A stretch of 12,842 nucleotides of DNA from JBDTYT01 sp040005555 (GTDB taxonomy: Bacteria; Actinomycetota; UBA4738; HRBIN12). Under the pieces are notes generated by a model that did not search any database, was not told the origin of the DNA, and saw only the letters and a program-made list of their open reading frames with translations. The translations under genes and the position numbers were made by a program. The stretch covers positions 1-12,842 of the forward strand of contig JBDTYT010000049.1 in the NCBI GenBank assembly GCA_040005555.1, given 5' to 3'. This document shows, one piece after another, positions 6,785-12,842 of the stretch (positions are counted from its first letter, which is position 1; each line of letters opens with the position of its first letter).

Positions 6785-6824
6785 GGGCGTTCCCGCTCCA
6801 AGTGGCGCTCCGCAGCCATCTCGC

Positions 6825-8012
6825 TCACTCCTCATCGAGCTCTCGTCGTGCCATGCGAACGGCCTGCTCGAACACGTCTTTTGCGGGCACACCGGCTTCT
6901 CGAGCGATCCGGACGCAGTCCTCGTACTCCGGGGCCACGGTGACTACGTGCCCGTCGAGCACGCCGATCTTCACGGCGACCGCGCCGTGGGTCGTCTCAA
7001 CCTTCAGCGTGTCGCGGTCCAGTGTCGTCTTCGACACGGCGGCCGAGCGGATCCCCAGCGTCCCGGTCTCGCGGAAGATGATCTGACGCATCTCCGCCTC
7101 TCGGTCGGGCGCGCACAGCACCCGGATGGTCACGGCCGGTCTGCCCTTCTTCATGACGATCGGCACCAGCCAGGCGTCCTGGGCCCCGGCGGCGAACACG
7201 CGCTCGAGCACGTACTCGTAGAGCTCTGGATTGAGATCGTCGACGTTCGTCTCGAGCACGAGCTGTTCGCTCGCGTTCACCCTCGGCTCCGTGGCCGACT
7301 CGGCCGCGCCGATGAGGATCCGCAGCAGGTTCGGGAAGTCGAGCCGGTGCGTGCCGGCGCCGTAGCCGATGCTCTCGATCCGCATCGGTGGAAGCTCGCC
7401 GAACCCTTCAACGGTCGCGGCGAGGATCGCGGCTCCGGTCGGGGTCGTGAGCTCGGCCGCGACGCCTTTCGAGTACATCGGAGCGCCACGGAGCAACTCG
7501 ACGACGGCGGGACCTGGGATCGGCATCACGCCGTGCTCGGTCTTGGTCATCCCGAGCCCGGTCGGTATCGCGGATGCAAACACCCTCTCGATCCCGAGCA
7601 TCGAGAGGGCAAGCGCCGTGCCGGCGATGTCGACGATCGAATCGACGGCGCCGACTTCGTGGAACGTGACGTTCTCGACCTCCTTGTGATGCACGCGCGC
7701 TTCCGCTTCCGCCAATCGCCGGAAGATACGTTGTGCGAGCTGGAGCGCCTCGGGCGGGAGGTCCGCCGCGTCCAGAAGGGCGCGGATGCTCGCGTACGTC
7801 CGGATCACGCCCGCCGACGATGCACGCACCGTTACGCGGGTCGCGCGCAGGCCCTGTTGATCCGTCTCCTCGACGTCCATGTCGAAGCGTTCGAGCGGGA
7901 GTTTTGCGAGGTGCAGGCGGAGCTCGTCGAAGTCGGCGCCCGCGTCGATGAGCGCGGCAAGCGCCATGTCGCCGCTGATGCCGGCGATGCAGTCGAAGTA
8001 GGCGATCCTCAT
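6825..8012 (-). CDS. larC: LarC, nickel insertion protein of the nickel-pincer nucleotide cofactor pathway
   Basis: LarC inserts nickel into pyridinium-3,5-bisthiocarboxylic acid mononucleotide in a CTP-dependent reaction, giving the cofactor of LarA-type racemases. The 395-residue protein begins MRIAYFDCIAGISGDM, typical of the family. It has HHKEVENVTFHEVGAVDSIVD (108-128, potential metal-binding His/Glu), TKTEHGVMPIPGPAVVELL (156-174) and the C-terminal block ETNVDDLNPELYEYV (254-268) followed by MKKGRPAVTI (287-296). The N- and C-terminal halves are in one continuous frame, unlike lactobacilli where LarC is made as LarC1/LarC2 by frameshifting. The long His-rich stretch of some homologues is missing. 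ATG 8012-8010 overlaps the larB stop as ATGA, and there is no separate ribosome site, so translation is probably coupled. A 10-bp palindrome GGCGATCGCC (8017-8026) lies just before the start. Confidence 0.95.
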   Translation of the reverse strand: MRIAYFDCIAGISGDMALAALIDAGADFDELRLHLAKLPLERFDMDVEETDQQGLRATRVTVRASSAGVIRTYASIRALLDAADLPPEALQLAQRIFRRLAEAEARVHHKEVENVTFHEVGAVDSIVDIAGTALALSMLGIERVFASAIPTGLGMTKTEHGVMPIPGPAVVELLRGAPMYSKGVAAELTTPTGAAILAATVEGFGELPPMRIESIGYGAGTHRLDFPNLLRILIGAAESATEPRVNASEQLVLETNVDDLNPELYEYVLERVFAAGAQDAWLVPIVMKKGRPAVTIRVLCAPDREAEMRQIIFRETGTLGIRSAAVSKTTLDRDTLKVETTHGAVAVKIGVLDGHVVTVAPEYEDCVRIAREAGVPAKDVFEQAVRMARRELDEE

Positions 8013-8740
8013 GACGGGCGATCGCCGGCGAGCGATCGTGAGGGCGACGGTCGACGTCGCACGCCGATCGTGAGCATGCGGTGAGCGGCATGCGCCGCCC
8101 CGAACCCGTTGTCGATGTTCACGACGGTCACGCCCGGTGCGCAGCTGTTCAACATCGTGAGCAGGGCGGCGAGACCGTCGAAGCTCGCGCCGTAGCCCAC
8201 GCTGGTCGGGACCGCGATCACGGGGGTGCTCGTGAGGCCGGCGACGACGGTGGGCAACGCCCCGTCCATCCCCGCGACCACGATGGCCACGTCGATCGCT
8301 TCGATGCGCTCGCGCTGCGACAGGATGCGGTGGATGCCGGCGATGCCGACGTCGGTGACGCGGATGACCTCGATGCCGAGGGCTGCCGCGGTCTCGGCCG
8401 CTTCGTCGGCTACCGGGAGGTCGGATGTGCCGGCGGAGACGACGGCCACCGTGCCGAGGACGGATCCGGAGGCGGCGCGCTGCGCGACGATGAGGCGGGA
8501 GCGAGGAGCGTACGTGGCCGAGGGGATCGCATCAACGAGCGCGTGGAACTGGTCGGGCGTGGCTCGGGTGACGAAGACGGCGCCGGCCGAGGCGGCGACG
8601 AGCGCGGCGGTGATGTCTCGGACCTGGGTAGGTGTCTTCCCGGGGCCGTAGACGGCCTCGGCCTGACCGGTGCGCAGCTCTCGGTCGTGGTCGATGGTCG
8701 CGTAGGGAACCTCGGGCGGGGTGTCGGCTCGTTCGTCCAC
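8009..8740 (-). CDS. larB: LarB, pyridinium-3,5-biscarboxylic acid mononucleotide synthase
   Basis: LarB carboxylates and hydrolyses nicotinic acid adenine dinucleotide, the first step to the nickel-pincer nucleotide. It belongs to the PurE (AIR carboxylase)-related family. The 243-residue protein has the N-terminal ATIDHDRELRTG...YGPGKTP region (14-36), VVSAGTSDLPVADEAAETA (100-118), a VVAGMDGALPTVVAGL segment (154-169) and VPTSVGYG...LLTMLNSCAPGVTVVNIDNGFGAA (177-216). Cys200 in NSCAPGV matches the family's catalytic cysteine. The frame is open upstream to 9133, but that part is antisense to the DUF4446 gene. GTG 8740-8738 is the chosen start. It has no Shine-Dalgarno, and a -10 element ends only ten bases before it, so the mRNA may be leaderless. 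larC follows with a 4-base overlap. larE, which supplies the sulfur atoms, is not in the window. Confidence 0.94.
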   Translation of the reverse strand: MDERADTPPEVPYATIDHDRELRTGQAEAVYGPGKTPTQVRDITAALVAASAGAVFVTRATPDQFHALVDAIPSATYAPRSRLIVAQRAASGSVLGTVAVVSAGTSDLPVADEAAETAAALGIEVIRVTDVGIAGIHRILSQRERIEAIDVAIVVAGMDGALPTVVAGLTSTPVIAVPTSVGYGASFDGLAALLTMLNSCAPGVTVVNIDNGFGAAHAAHRMLTIGVRRRPSPSRSLAGDRPS

Positions 8741-8750
8741 GAGGGCGCCG

Positions 8751-8760
8751 ATTGTATACT
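8751..8760. promoter_or_regulatory. Overlapping divergent -10 elements for larBC and DUF4446-bactofilin-serS
   Basis: The plus strand has TATACT (8755-8760); the minus strand has TACAAT (8756-8751). Each differs from TATAAT by one base, and they share the bases 8755-8756 of a GTATAC core. No good -35 is visible for either side; TTCGTC (8732-8737) is the plus-strand candidate at 17 bases. The minus-strand transcript would begin near 8744-8740, at or just before the larB GTG. The plus-strand transcript would have a leader of about 50 bases. Confidence 0.5.
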
Positions 8761-8816
8761 TCGTCCTCCGCAGAAGCCCAGGTAGATGGCCGAGCCACGA
8801 CAGGCCCAAGGAAGCG

Positions 8817-9308
8817 ATGACCTTCTCCGCCGAGACGCTCACGTTGTTGGTCCTCATCGCGATCGGTCTGGCGCTGCTGTCGGTGATCTTCTCGATGCTG
8901 GGTCCGGGACGCCGGATCGAAGCGAAAGGCCCGATCCAACTCGACGACGCCCTGCGAGGGATCCTCCAGGGGCAGGCCACGTCCATCCAGCGCCTCGAGA
9001 GCGCGGTCCGATCGTTGAACAGCACCGATCGCCGGCAACAGGATCTGATCGAGGGGACGGTCCGCCACGTGGGTCTGGTTCGGTACGACGCGTTCGAGGA
9101 CGTGGGGGGCCGGTTGTCCTTCTCGTGCGCCATGCTGGACGATCACGGACACGGCGTCGTGGTGACATCGATCAACGGACGACAGGACACGCGCGTGTAC
9201 GCGAAGCCCATCACGAACGGGAAGAGCCCGCATAACCTCTCTATCGAGGAGGAGGAAGCCATCCGGCAAGCCCTCGCTGAGCCTCGGGAAACGGTGACGG
9301 CGACGTGA
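8817..9308 (+). CDS. DUF4446 family membrane-anchored protein
   Basis: A 163-residue protein of unknown function. Residues 7-28 form one N-terminal membrane helix (LTLLVLIAIGLALLSVIFSM). A helical, probably coiled-coil segment at about 40-80 follows. The conserved C-terminal DUF4446 domain contains VGLVRYDAFEDVGGRLSFS (85-103), ALLD-like AMLDDHGHGVVVTSINGR (105-122) and a YAKPITNG...LSIEEEEAI end (128-149). The start is ATG 8817-8819 with AAGGAAG directly before it. Longer frames upstream to 8721 cross the promoter and are not credible. The stop overlaps the bactofilin GTG as GTGA, so the pair is tightly coupled. In other bacteria I recall DUF4446 genes near chromosome-segregation or cell-shape genes; the pairing with a bactofilin fits a role at the membrane or cytoskeleton (inference). 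Confidence 0.88.
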   Translation: MTFSAETLTLLVLIAIGLALLSVIFSMLGPGRRIEAKGPIQLDDALRGILQGQATSIQRLESAVRSLNSTDRRQQDLIEGTVRHVGLVRYDAFEDVGGRLSFSCAMLDDHGHGVVVTSINGRQDTRVYAKPITNGKSPHNLSIEEEEAIRQALAEPRETVTAT

Positions 9309-9787
9309 TCTGGAAACGCGAGGACGCTGAGGCAGCCGGCGACGATCAACGGAAGGGGGGTCGACCGATGGCAGAGCAGCAGAGCGGCGAGGTCACCATC
9401 GTTGGGCAGGGGGCGAAGCTGGAGGGGACGGTCGTGTCGGCCGGTTCGCTCCGGATCGACGGACAGGTGAAGGGGCAGATCAACGCCGACGGCGACGTCA
9501 TGCTCTCGCCCCAGAGCCAGGTCGAAGCCGACATCCACGCGCAGAACGTGATCGTGGGCGGTCGGTTCAAGGGCTCGATCGTCGTGAAGGGCAAGGCCGA
9601 ACTTGCGCGCGGCGGCCGCGTCGACGGCAACATCACGGCGAAGACGCTCATCGTCGAGGAGGGCGCCGTCTTCCAGGGGCAGAGCATCATGGACCAACAG
9701 CCGCCGGTGTCTCCGTCGGCCGGCGCGCAGACTGTGGCGCAGCCACAGCCCAAAGGGCAGGCCGCAGCCGAGGAGGCGAAGGTCTAG
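9305..9787 (+). CDS. Bactofilin (polymer-forming cytoskeletal protein, DUF583)
   Basis: Bactofilins self-assemble without nucleotide into filaments that scaffold envelope enzymes or chromosome proteins at the inner membrane face. The beta-helical core is at about 29-126, with the repeating Gly and hydrophobic pattern of the family: VTIVGQGAKLEGTVVSAGS (30-48), LRIDGQVKGQI (49-59), VEADIHAQNVIVGGRFKGSI (73-92) and GRVDGNITAKTLIVEEGAVF (104-123). A Pro/Gln/Ala-rich tail ends the 160-residue protein. Two starts are possible. GTG 9305 overlaps the DUF4446 stop and gives an N-terminus MIWKRED, like the short hydrophobic-plus-basic membrane-targeting start of many bactofilins. ATG 9368 has an excellent ribosome site (AAGGGGGG, seven bases upstream) and gives 139 residues. 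I keep the longer form for the N-terminal motif, but either or both may be used. serS starts three bases after the stop. Confidence 0.93.
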   Translation: MIWKREDAEAAGDDQRKGGRPMAEQQSGEVTIVGQGAKLEGTVVSAGSLRIDGQVKGQINADGDVMLSPQSQVEADIHAQNVIVGGRFKGSIVVKGKAELARGGRVDGNITAKTLIVEEGAVFQGQSIMDQQPPVSPSAGAQTVAQPQPKGQAAAEEAKV

Positions 9788-9790
9788 CCC

Positions 9791-11062
9791 GTGCTCGACA
9801 TCAAGGCGATCCGTGAGAACCCCGAGCCGTTCCGGTCGGGTCTCGCGCGCCGCAACCTCGCCGAGGCCGTCGACCAGCTGCTCGATGCGGACGCGTTGCG
9901 CCGCAAGCTCACTTCGCGCGTCGAGGAGCTCCGTGCCGATCAGAATCGTTTGTCGAAGCAGATCGGCGGCGCATCGGGCGATGAGAAGCAGCGGCTGATC
10001 GCGGAGGTGGCACAGGTCTCGGCCCAGCTGAAGGAGCTCGAGCCGCAGCTCGTCGAGGCGGAGGTGCGGCTCGACGCGCTCCTCGCGGCCACCCCGAACA
10101 TCCCTCACGAGTCGGCCCCCGAGGGGTTCACCGACGAGGACGCCGTCGAGGTGCGCCGGCACGGCGAGCCACCCCGATTCGATTTCGAGCCGAAGGATCA
10201 CGTCTCGCTCGGCGAGCTCCTGGGTGTGCTCGACACCGAACGTGGGGCGCGCACGAGCGGCTCACGGTTCGTCTACCTGATGGGCGACATCGTCCACGTG
10301 CAATTCGCGCTCGTTCGACATGCGCTCGACATCCTCACCGCCAAGGGCTTCCTGCCGGTGATCCCGCCGGTACTGGTCCGCGAGGAAGCGATGTACGGCA
10401 CGGGGTTCCTGCCGACGGACGAGGTGAACATCTATATGACGCGCGAGGACGATCTGTACCTGATCGGGACTTCTGAGGTCCCGCTGGCCGCGCTCCGGAT
10501 GGGTGAGGTGATCGACGTGGCTGACCTGCCGATCCGCTACGCCGGATACTCGACGTGCTTCCGACGCGAGGCGGGGACCTATGGGAAGGACATGCGCGGC
10601 ATGTTCCGCGTCCACCAGTTCGACAAGGTCGAGATGTTCTCGTTCACCACGCCCGAGTCCTCATGGGACGAGCACGAGTTCTTGGTGAGCATCGAGGAGG
10701 AGATCGTCGGCAACCTCGAGCTGCCGTACCGCGTCGTGAACATCGCGGCCGGGGATCTGGGCGGCAGCGCCGCGAAGAAGTACGACATCGAGGTGTGGCT
10801 GCCCGGACAGGGCACGTATCGCGAGCTGACGTCGTGCTCGAACTGTACGGACTACCAGGGGCGGCGGCTCCAGACGCGAGTGCGGCGGGCGACCGGCGCT
10901 GTCGAGGCCCTCCACACGTTGAACGGCACGGCGACGGCGGTGGGACGCACGCTCATCGCGCTGCTCGAGAACCACCAGCAGGCGGACGGATCCGTCCAGC
11001 TCCCGAAGGCGCTGCACGCATACCTTCCCGAGCCGACCCGAGTGCTTCGCCCGAAGTCCTAG
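9791..11062 (+). CDS. serS: Seryl-tRNA synthetase
   Basis: Class II aminoacyl-tRNA synthetase that charges tRNA-Ser (and the selenocysteine tRNA where present). The 423-residue length is typical of bacterial enzymes. The N-terminal tRNA-binding coiled coil covers about 30-100 and is rich in Arg, Glu, Leu and Gln. The catalytic core shows the serine-binding TSE at 227-229, motif 2 in CFRREAGTYGKDMRGMFRVH (256-275), ELTSCSNCTDYQGRR (345-359) and motif 3 in GTATAVGRTLIALLEN (379-394). The start GTG 9791-9793 opens with MLDIKAIREN, normal for SerS. It lies three bases after the bactofilin stop with GAAGG about eight bases upstream. No T-box or other leader precedes it, so expression probably depends on the shared upstream promoter. 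Its TAG overlaps the stop of the convergent PAS gene within one CTAG. Confidence 0.98.
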   Translation: MLDIKAIRENPEPFRSGLARRNLAEAVDQLLDADALRRKLTSRVEELRADQNRLSKQIGGASGDEKQRLIAEVAQVSAQLKELEPQLVEAEVRLDALLAATPNIPHESAPEGFTDEDAVEVRRHGEPPRFDFEPKDHVSLGELLGVLDTERGARTSGSRFVYLMGDIVHVQFALVRHALDILTAKGFLPVIPPVLVREEAMYGTGFLPTDEVNIYMTREDDLYLIGTSEVPLAALRMGEVIDVADLPIRYAGYSTCFRREAGTYGKDMRGMFRVHQFDKVEMFSFTTPESSWDEHEFLVSIEEEIVGNLELPYRVVNIAAGDLGGSAAKKYDIEVWLPGQGTYRELTSCSNCTDYQGRRLQTRVRRATGAVEALHTLNGTATAVGRTLIALLENHQQADGSVQLPKALHAYLPEPTRVLRPKS

Positions 11063-12842
11063 TCCCCGCGACGTTGCGGGCCCGTCTTGCGACTCGTGAG
11101 CTCCTCGTATCGCGATCGCAACTCTCGAACCTCGTCCTCGGCGCTATGGAGCGCCGAGACGTCCATCGATACGCCCTGCCAAAACCTCGGGGTTCCCGCG
11201 CCATCCCGAACGAGGGTCGCCTTGCTGTGCAGCCACACGACGGTGCCGTCCTTCGCGATCACGCGGTATTCGCAGTCGAAGGGCTCCCCTTTTCGCTCGC
11301 TGGATGCGTTCATCGAGATCACCCGGTCGCGGTCGTCGGGATGGAGCATCCAGACCAGGTGCGAGGGGTCGGCGATCAGCTCCTCCGCGGTGAAACCGAC
11401 GATGTCCCGCGTCTGTGGACTGAGGTAGACCAACCGGGTTTCATCAGGCGAGCCGGGAGAGGGGACCTCGATGTACGTGATGGCGGGGATCTGCTCGACG
11501 AGGGTGCGGTATCGCTCGTCCGCCTCCGTCGCTCTCGCCTCGGCTGTCTTGCGCGCCGTGATATCGATCGTGACCCCCTGGAAGATCCTCGGCTTCCCCG
11601 CCTCGTCGCGCTCGAGCAGGATCGCCTCGTCGAGGACCCACACGATGTGCCCGTCCTTGTGGAGGAAGCGGTACTCCATCGAGAACGGCTCGCCGGTGGT
11701 CTCGGAGCGGATCGCGGTGGTGAGGACGCGCTGACGGTCGTCGGGATGGAGACGGCTCATCCAGAAGTCCGGGTCGGTCTCCCACTCCTGGACCGTGTAG
11801 CCGAGCAGCTGCTCGATCCTCGGGCTCGTGTAGTAAGGCGCCGACTCGTCATGCGGATCGACCGACCAGACGTAGGTGACGGCGGGTAGTTGCTCGGCGA
11901 GCACGCGGTACCGCAGCTCGGTCGCGCGGAGCTCGTCCTCGGCGCGGCGCCGCTCGCCGATCTCGAGGGACATCAACGCGTTGGCCTCCTCCAGCTCGGC
12001 CGTGCGTGCTGCCACCCGCGTCTCGAGCTCGTCCTTCGCGGCGCGGAGCTCGCCTTCCACGCGCTTCAGTTCAGTGATGTCGAGCTGGACCCCTTGCCAG
12101 TACAGCGGTCGGCCTTGCGGATCTCGCGCCAGAGTGGCGACGTCTCGGAACCAGACGGCGCGGCCGTCGCTCGCGATGAGCCGGTACTCGCGGCTCCACG
12201 GCTCGCCCGTCAGGTTGTGCTCGTCGTGCGCGGCGAGCGTGGGTTCGCGGTCGTCGGGGTGCAGCAGCTCCACCCAGATGTCCGGCTGGTCCAGCCATTC
12301 CTCGAGCGAGTATCCGAGTGCGCGCTCGACCTGCGAGCTGGCGTACAGGGTGCGCCGGTCATCGTCCGGAGCAACCTGGTATACGACGGCGGGGAGGTTC
12401 TCGACGAGCGCCCGGTAGCGCTGCTCCGCCGCCCGCAGCGCGTTCTCCGTCCGCTTCTCCGGGGTGACGTCGTGCAGCAAGCCCTGCCAGAAGCGGATGC
12501 TCCCGTCGTCGTCGCGGACGGGAACCGCGCTGTCGCGGATCCAGATCTCTCGGCCGTCGGCGCGGCGGAACCGATACTCGAGCGCGAACGCGGATCCGTT
12601 CTGGCGCGCCCGCGCCCACATCGCAGCCACGATCGGGCGATCGTCCAGATGGGTGCGTTCCCGCCAGAGCTCGGCGTTGGCAAGGAATCGCTCCGCCGGG
12701 TAGCCGAATATCTGCTCGGCCTGGGGGCTGATATACAGCGAGTCGGGAAGTTGGGCGTTCGAGTCGATGTAGACGACCGCCGGCACCTGTTCGACCAGCG
12801 ACCGGTAGAGGTCACCGGTTAGCTCGACGAGCCCGTCCCGGA
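11059..12842 (-). CDS. Multi-PAS domain sensory protein (5' end cut off by the window)
   Basis: 593 residues are visible and the frame is still open at the right edge, so the N-terminus is missing. Four PAS-PAC units can be seen at visible residues 12-126, 141-258, 309-428 and 443-562. Each starts with a [Y]R.LVEQ/ENLPAVVY-like line, carries an LHPDDR-type segment, an EYR...DG...VW core and a final FWQG or similar followed by DIT/DVT. A coiled coil (about 258-308, ending ERRRAEDELRATELRYR) separates units 2 and 3. After unit 4 comes only a short charged helix (EDEVRELRSRYEEL) and a basic tail. No histidine kinase, GGDEF, EAL or DNA-binding domain lies at the C-terminus; an output domain could only be N-terminal, outside the window. 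No Cys/His cofactor ligand is obvious. The internal GTG at 12786 is not the start, because the first PAS domain begins before it. Confidence 0.92.
   Translation of the reverse strand, partial: RDGLVELTGDLYRSLVEQVPAVVYIDSNAQLPDSLYISPQAEQIFGYPAERFLANAELWRERTHLDDRPIVAAMWARARQNGSAFALEYRFRRADGREIWIRDSAVPVRDDDGSIRFWQGLLHDVTPEKRTENALRAAEQRYRALVENLPAVVYQVAPDDDRRTLYASSQVERALGYSLEEWLDQPDIWVELLHPDDREPTLAAHDEHNLTGEPWSREYRLIASDGRAVWFRDVATLARDPQGRPLYWQGVQLDITELKRVEGELRAAKDELETRVAARTAELEEANALMSLEIGERRRAEDELRATELRYRVLAEQLPAVTYVWSVDPHDESAPYYTSPRIEQLLGYTVQEWETDPDFWMSRLHPDDRQRVLTTAIRSETTGEPFSMEYRFLHKDGHIVWVLDEAILLERDEAGKPRIFQGVTIDITARKTAEARATEADERYRTLVEQIPAITYIEVPSPGSPDETRLVYLSPQTRDIVGFTAEELIADPSHLVWMLHPDDRDRVISMNASSERKGEPFDCEYRVIAKDGTVVWLHSKATLVRDGAGTPRFWQGVSMDVSALHSAEDEVRELRSRYEELTSRKTGPQRRGD

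Noticed and set aside
6948..8084. 378-codon plus-strand frame opposite larC
   Set aside because: It is antisense to a clear LarC; its Arg/His-rich composition marks it as a shadow frame.
8741..9133. 131-residue N-terminal extension of LarB
   Set aside because: It is antisense to the DUF4446 gene, crosses the divergent promoter, and LarB homologues begin near the chosen GTG.
11059..12786. Repeated blocks in the PAS gene as a mobile or tandem DNA repeat
   Set aside because: The similarity is at the protein level between PAS units, with diverged DNA; there are no direct repeats or element ends.

Overview
The window is GC-rich, densely coding DNA that looks like a chromosome segment from an actinomycete (Actinomycetota). 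The best taxonomic clue is the block of a PP2C phosphatase, an FhaB-like FHA protein and an FhaA-like DUF3662-FHA protein with a tRNA-Leu(CAG) gene beside it. From memory, Mycobacterium has the same arrangement (pstP-fhaB-fhaA-leuT). Frequent GTG starts, overlapping stop/start codons and a likely leaderless gene fit this. I cannot place it below phylum; it could be a deep, non-mycobacterial lineage.

Layout. (1) Positions 1-2085, minus strand: fhaA, fhaB and a pstP-like PP2C phosphatase cut by the left edge. They are packed without gaps and form the signalling end of the Ser/Thr kinase and cell-wall cluster; the kinases and rodA/pbpA would be expected further left. (2) 2211-2294, plus strand: tRNA-Leu(CAG), followed by overlapping hairpins. 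(3) 2341-6496, minus strand: a DUF5317 membrane protein, a multi-spanning sensor histidine kinase without an adjacent response regulator, and a cytosolic S9-family serine peptidase, probably one operon. (4) 6497-6824: a 328-base gap that holds an inverted repeat, a possible structured leader, an unannotated 28-30 residue membrane peptide with a strong Shine-Dalgarno sequence, and a long hairpin. (5) 6825-8740, minus strand: larB-larC for the nickel-pincer nucleotide cofactor, overlapping by ATGA. (6) 8741-8816: a short divergent promoter region with two overlapping -10 elements. (7) 8817-11062, plus strand: a DUF4446 membrane protein, a bactofilin and seryl-tRNA synthetase, translationally packed. 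(8) 11059-12842, minus strand: a protein with at least four PAS domains and no C-terminal output domain, cut by the right edge. Its stop codon shares the palindrome CTAG with the serS stop.

The genes touch phospho-signalling and envelope control (fhaA/fhaB/pstP, histidine kinase, PAS protein), cytoskeleton and envelope scaffolding (bactofilin), translation (tRNA-Leu, serS) and nickel cofactor synthesis (larBC). I see no mobile element, CRISPR array or phage gene. The least explained parts are the 6497-6824 gap with its small membrane ORF, the orphan kinase operon, the DUF4446-bactofilin pairing and the output-less PAS array.
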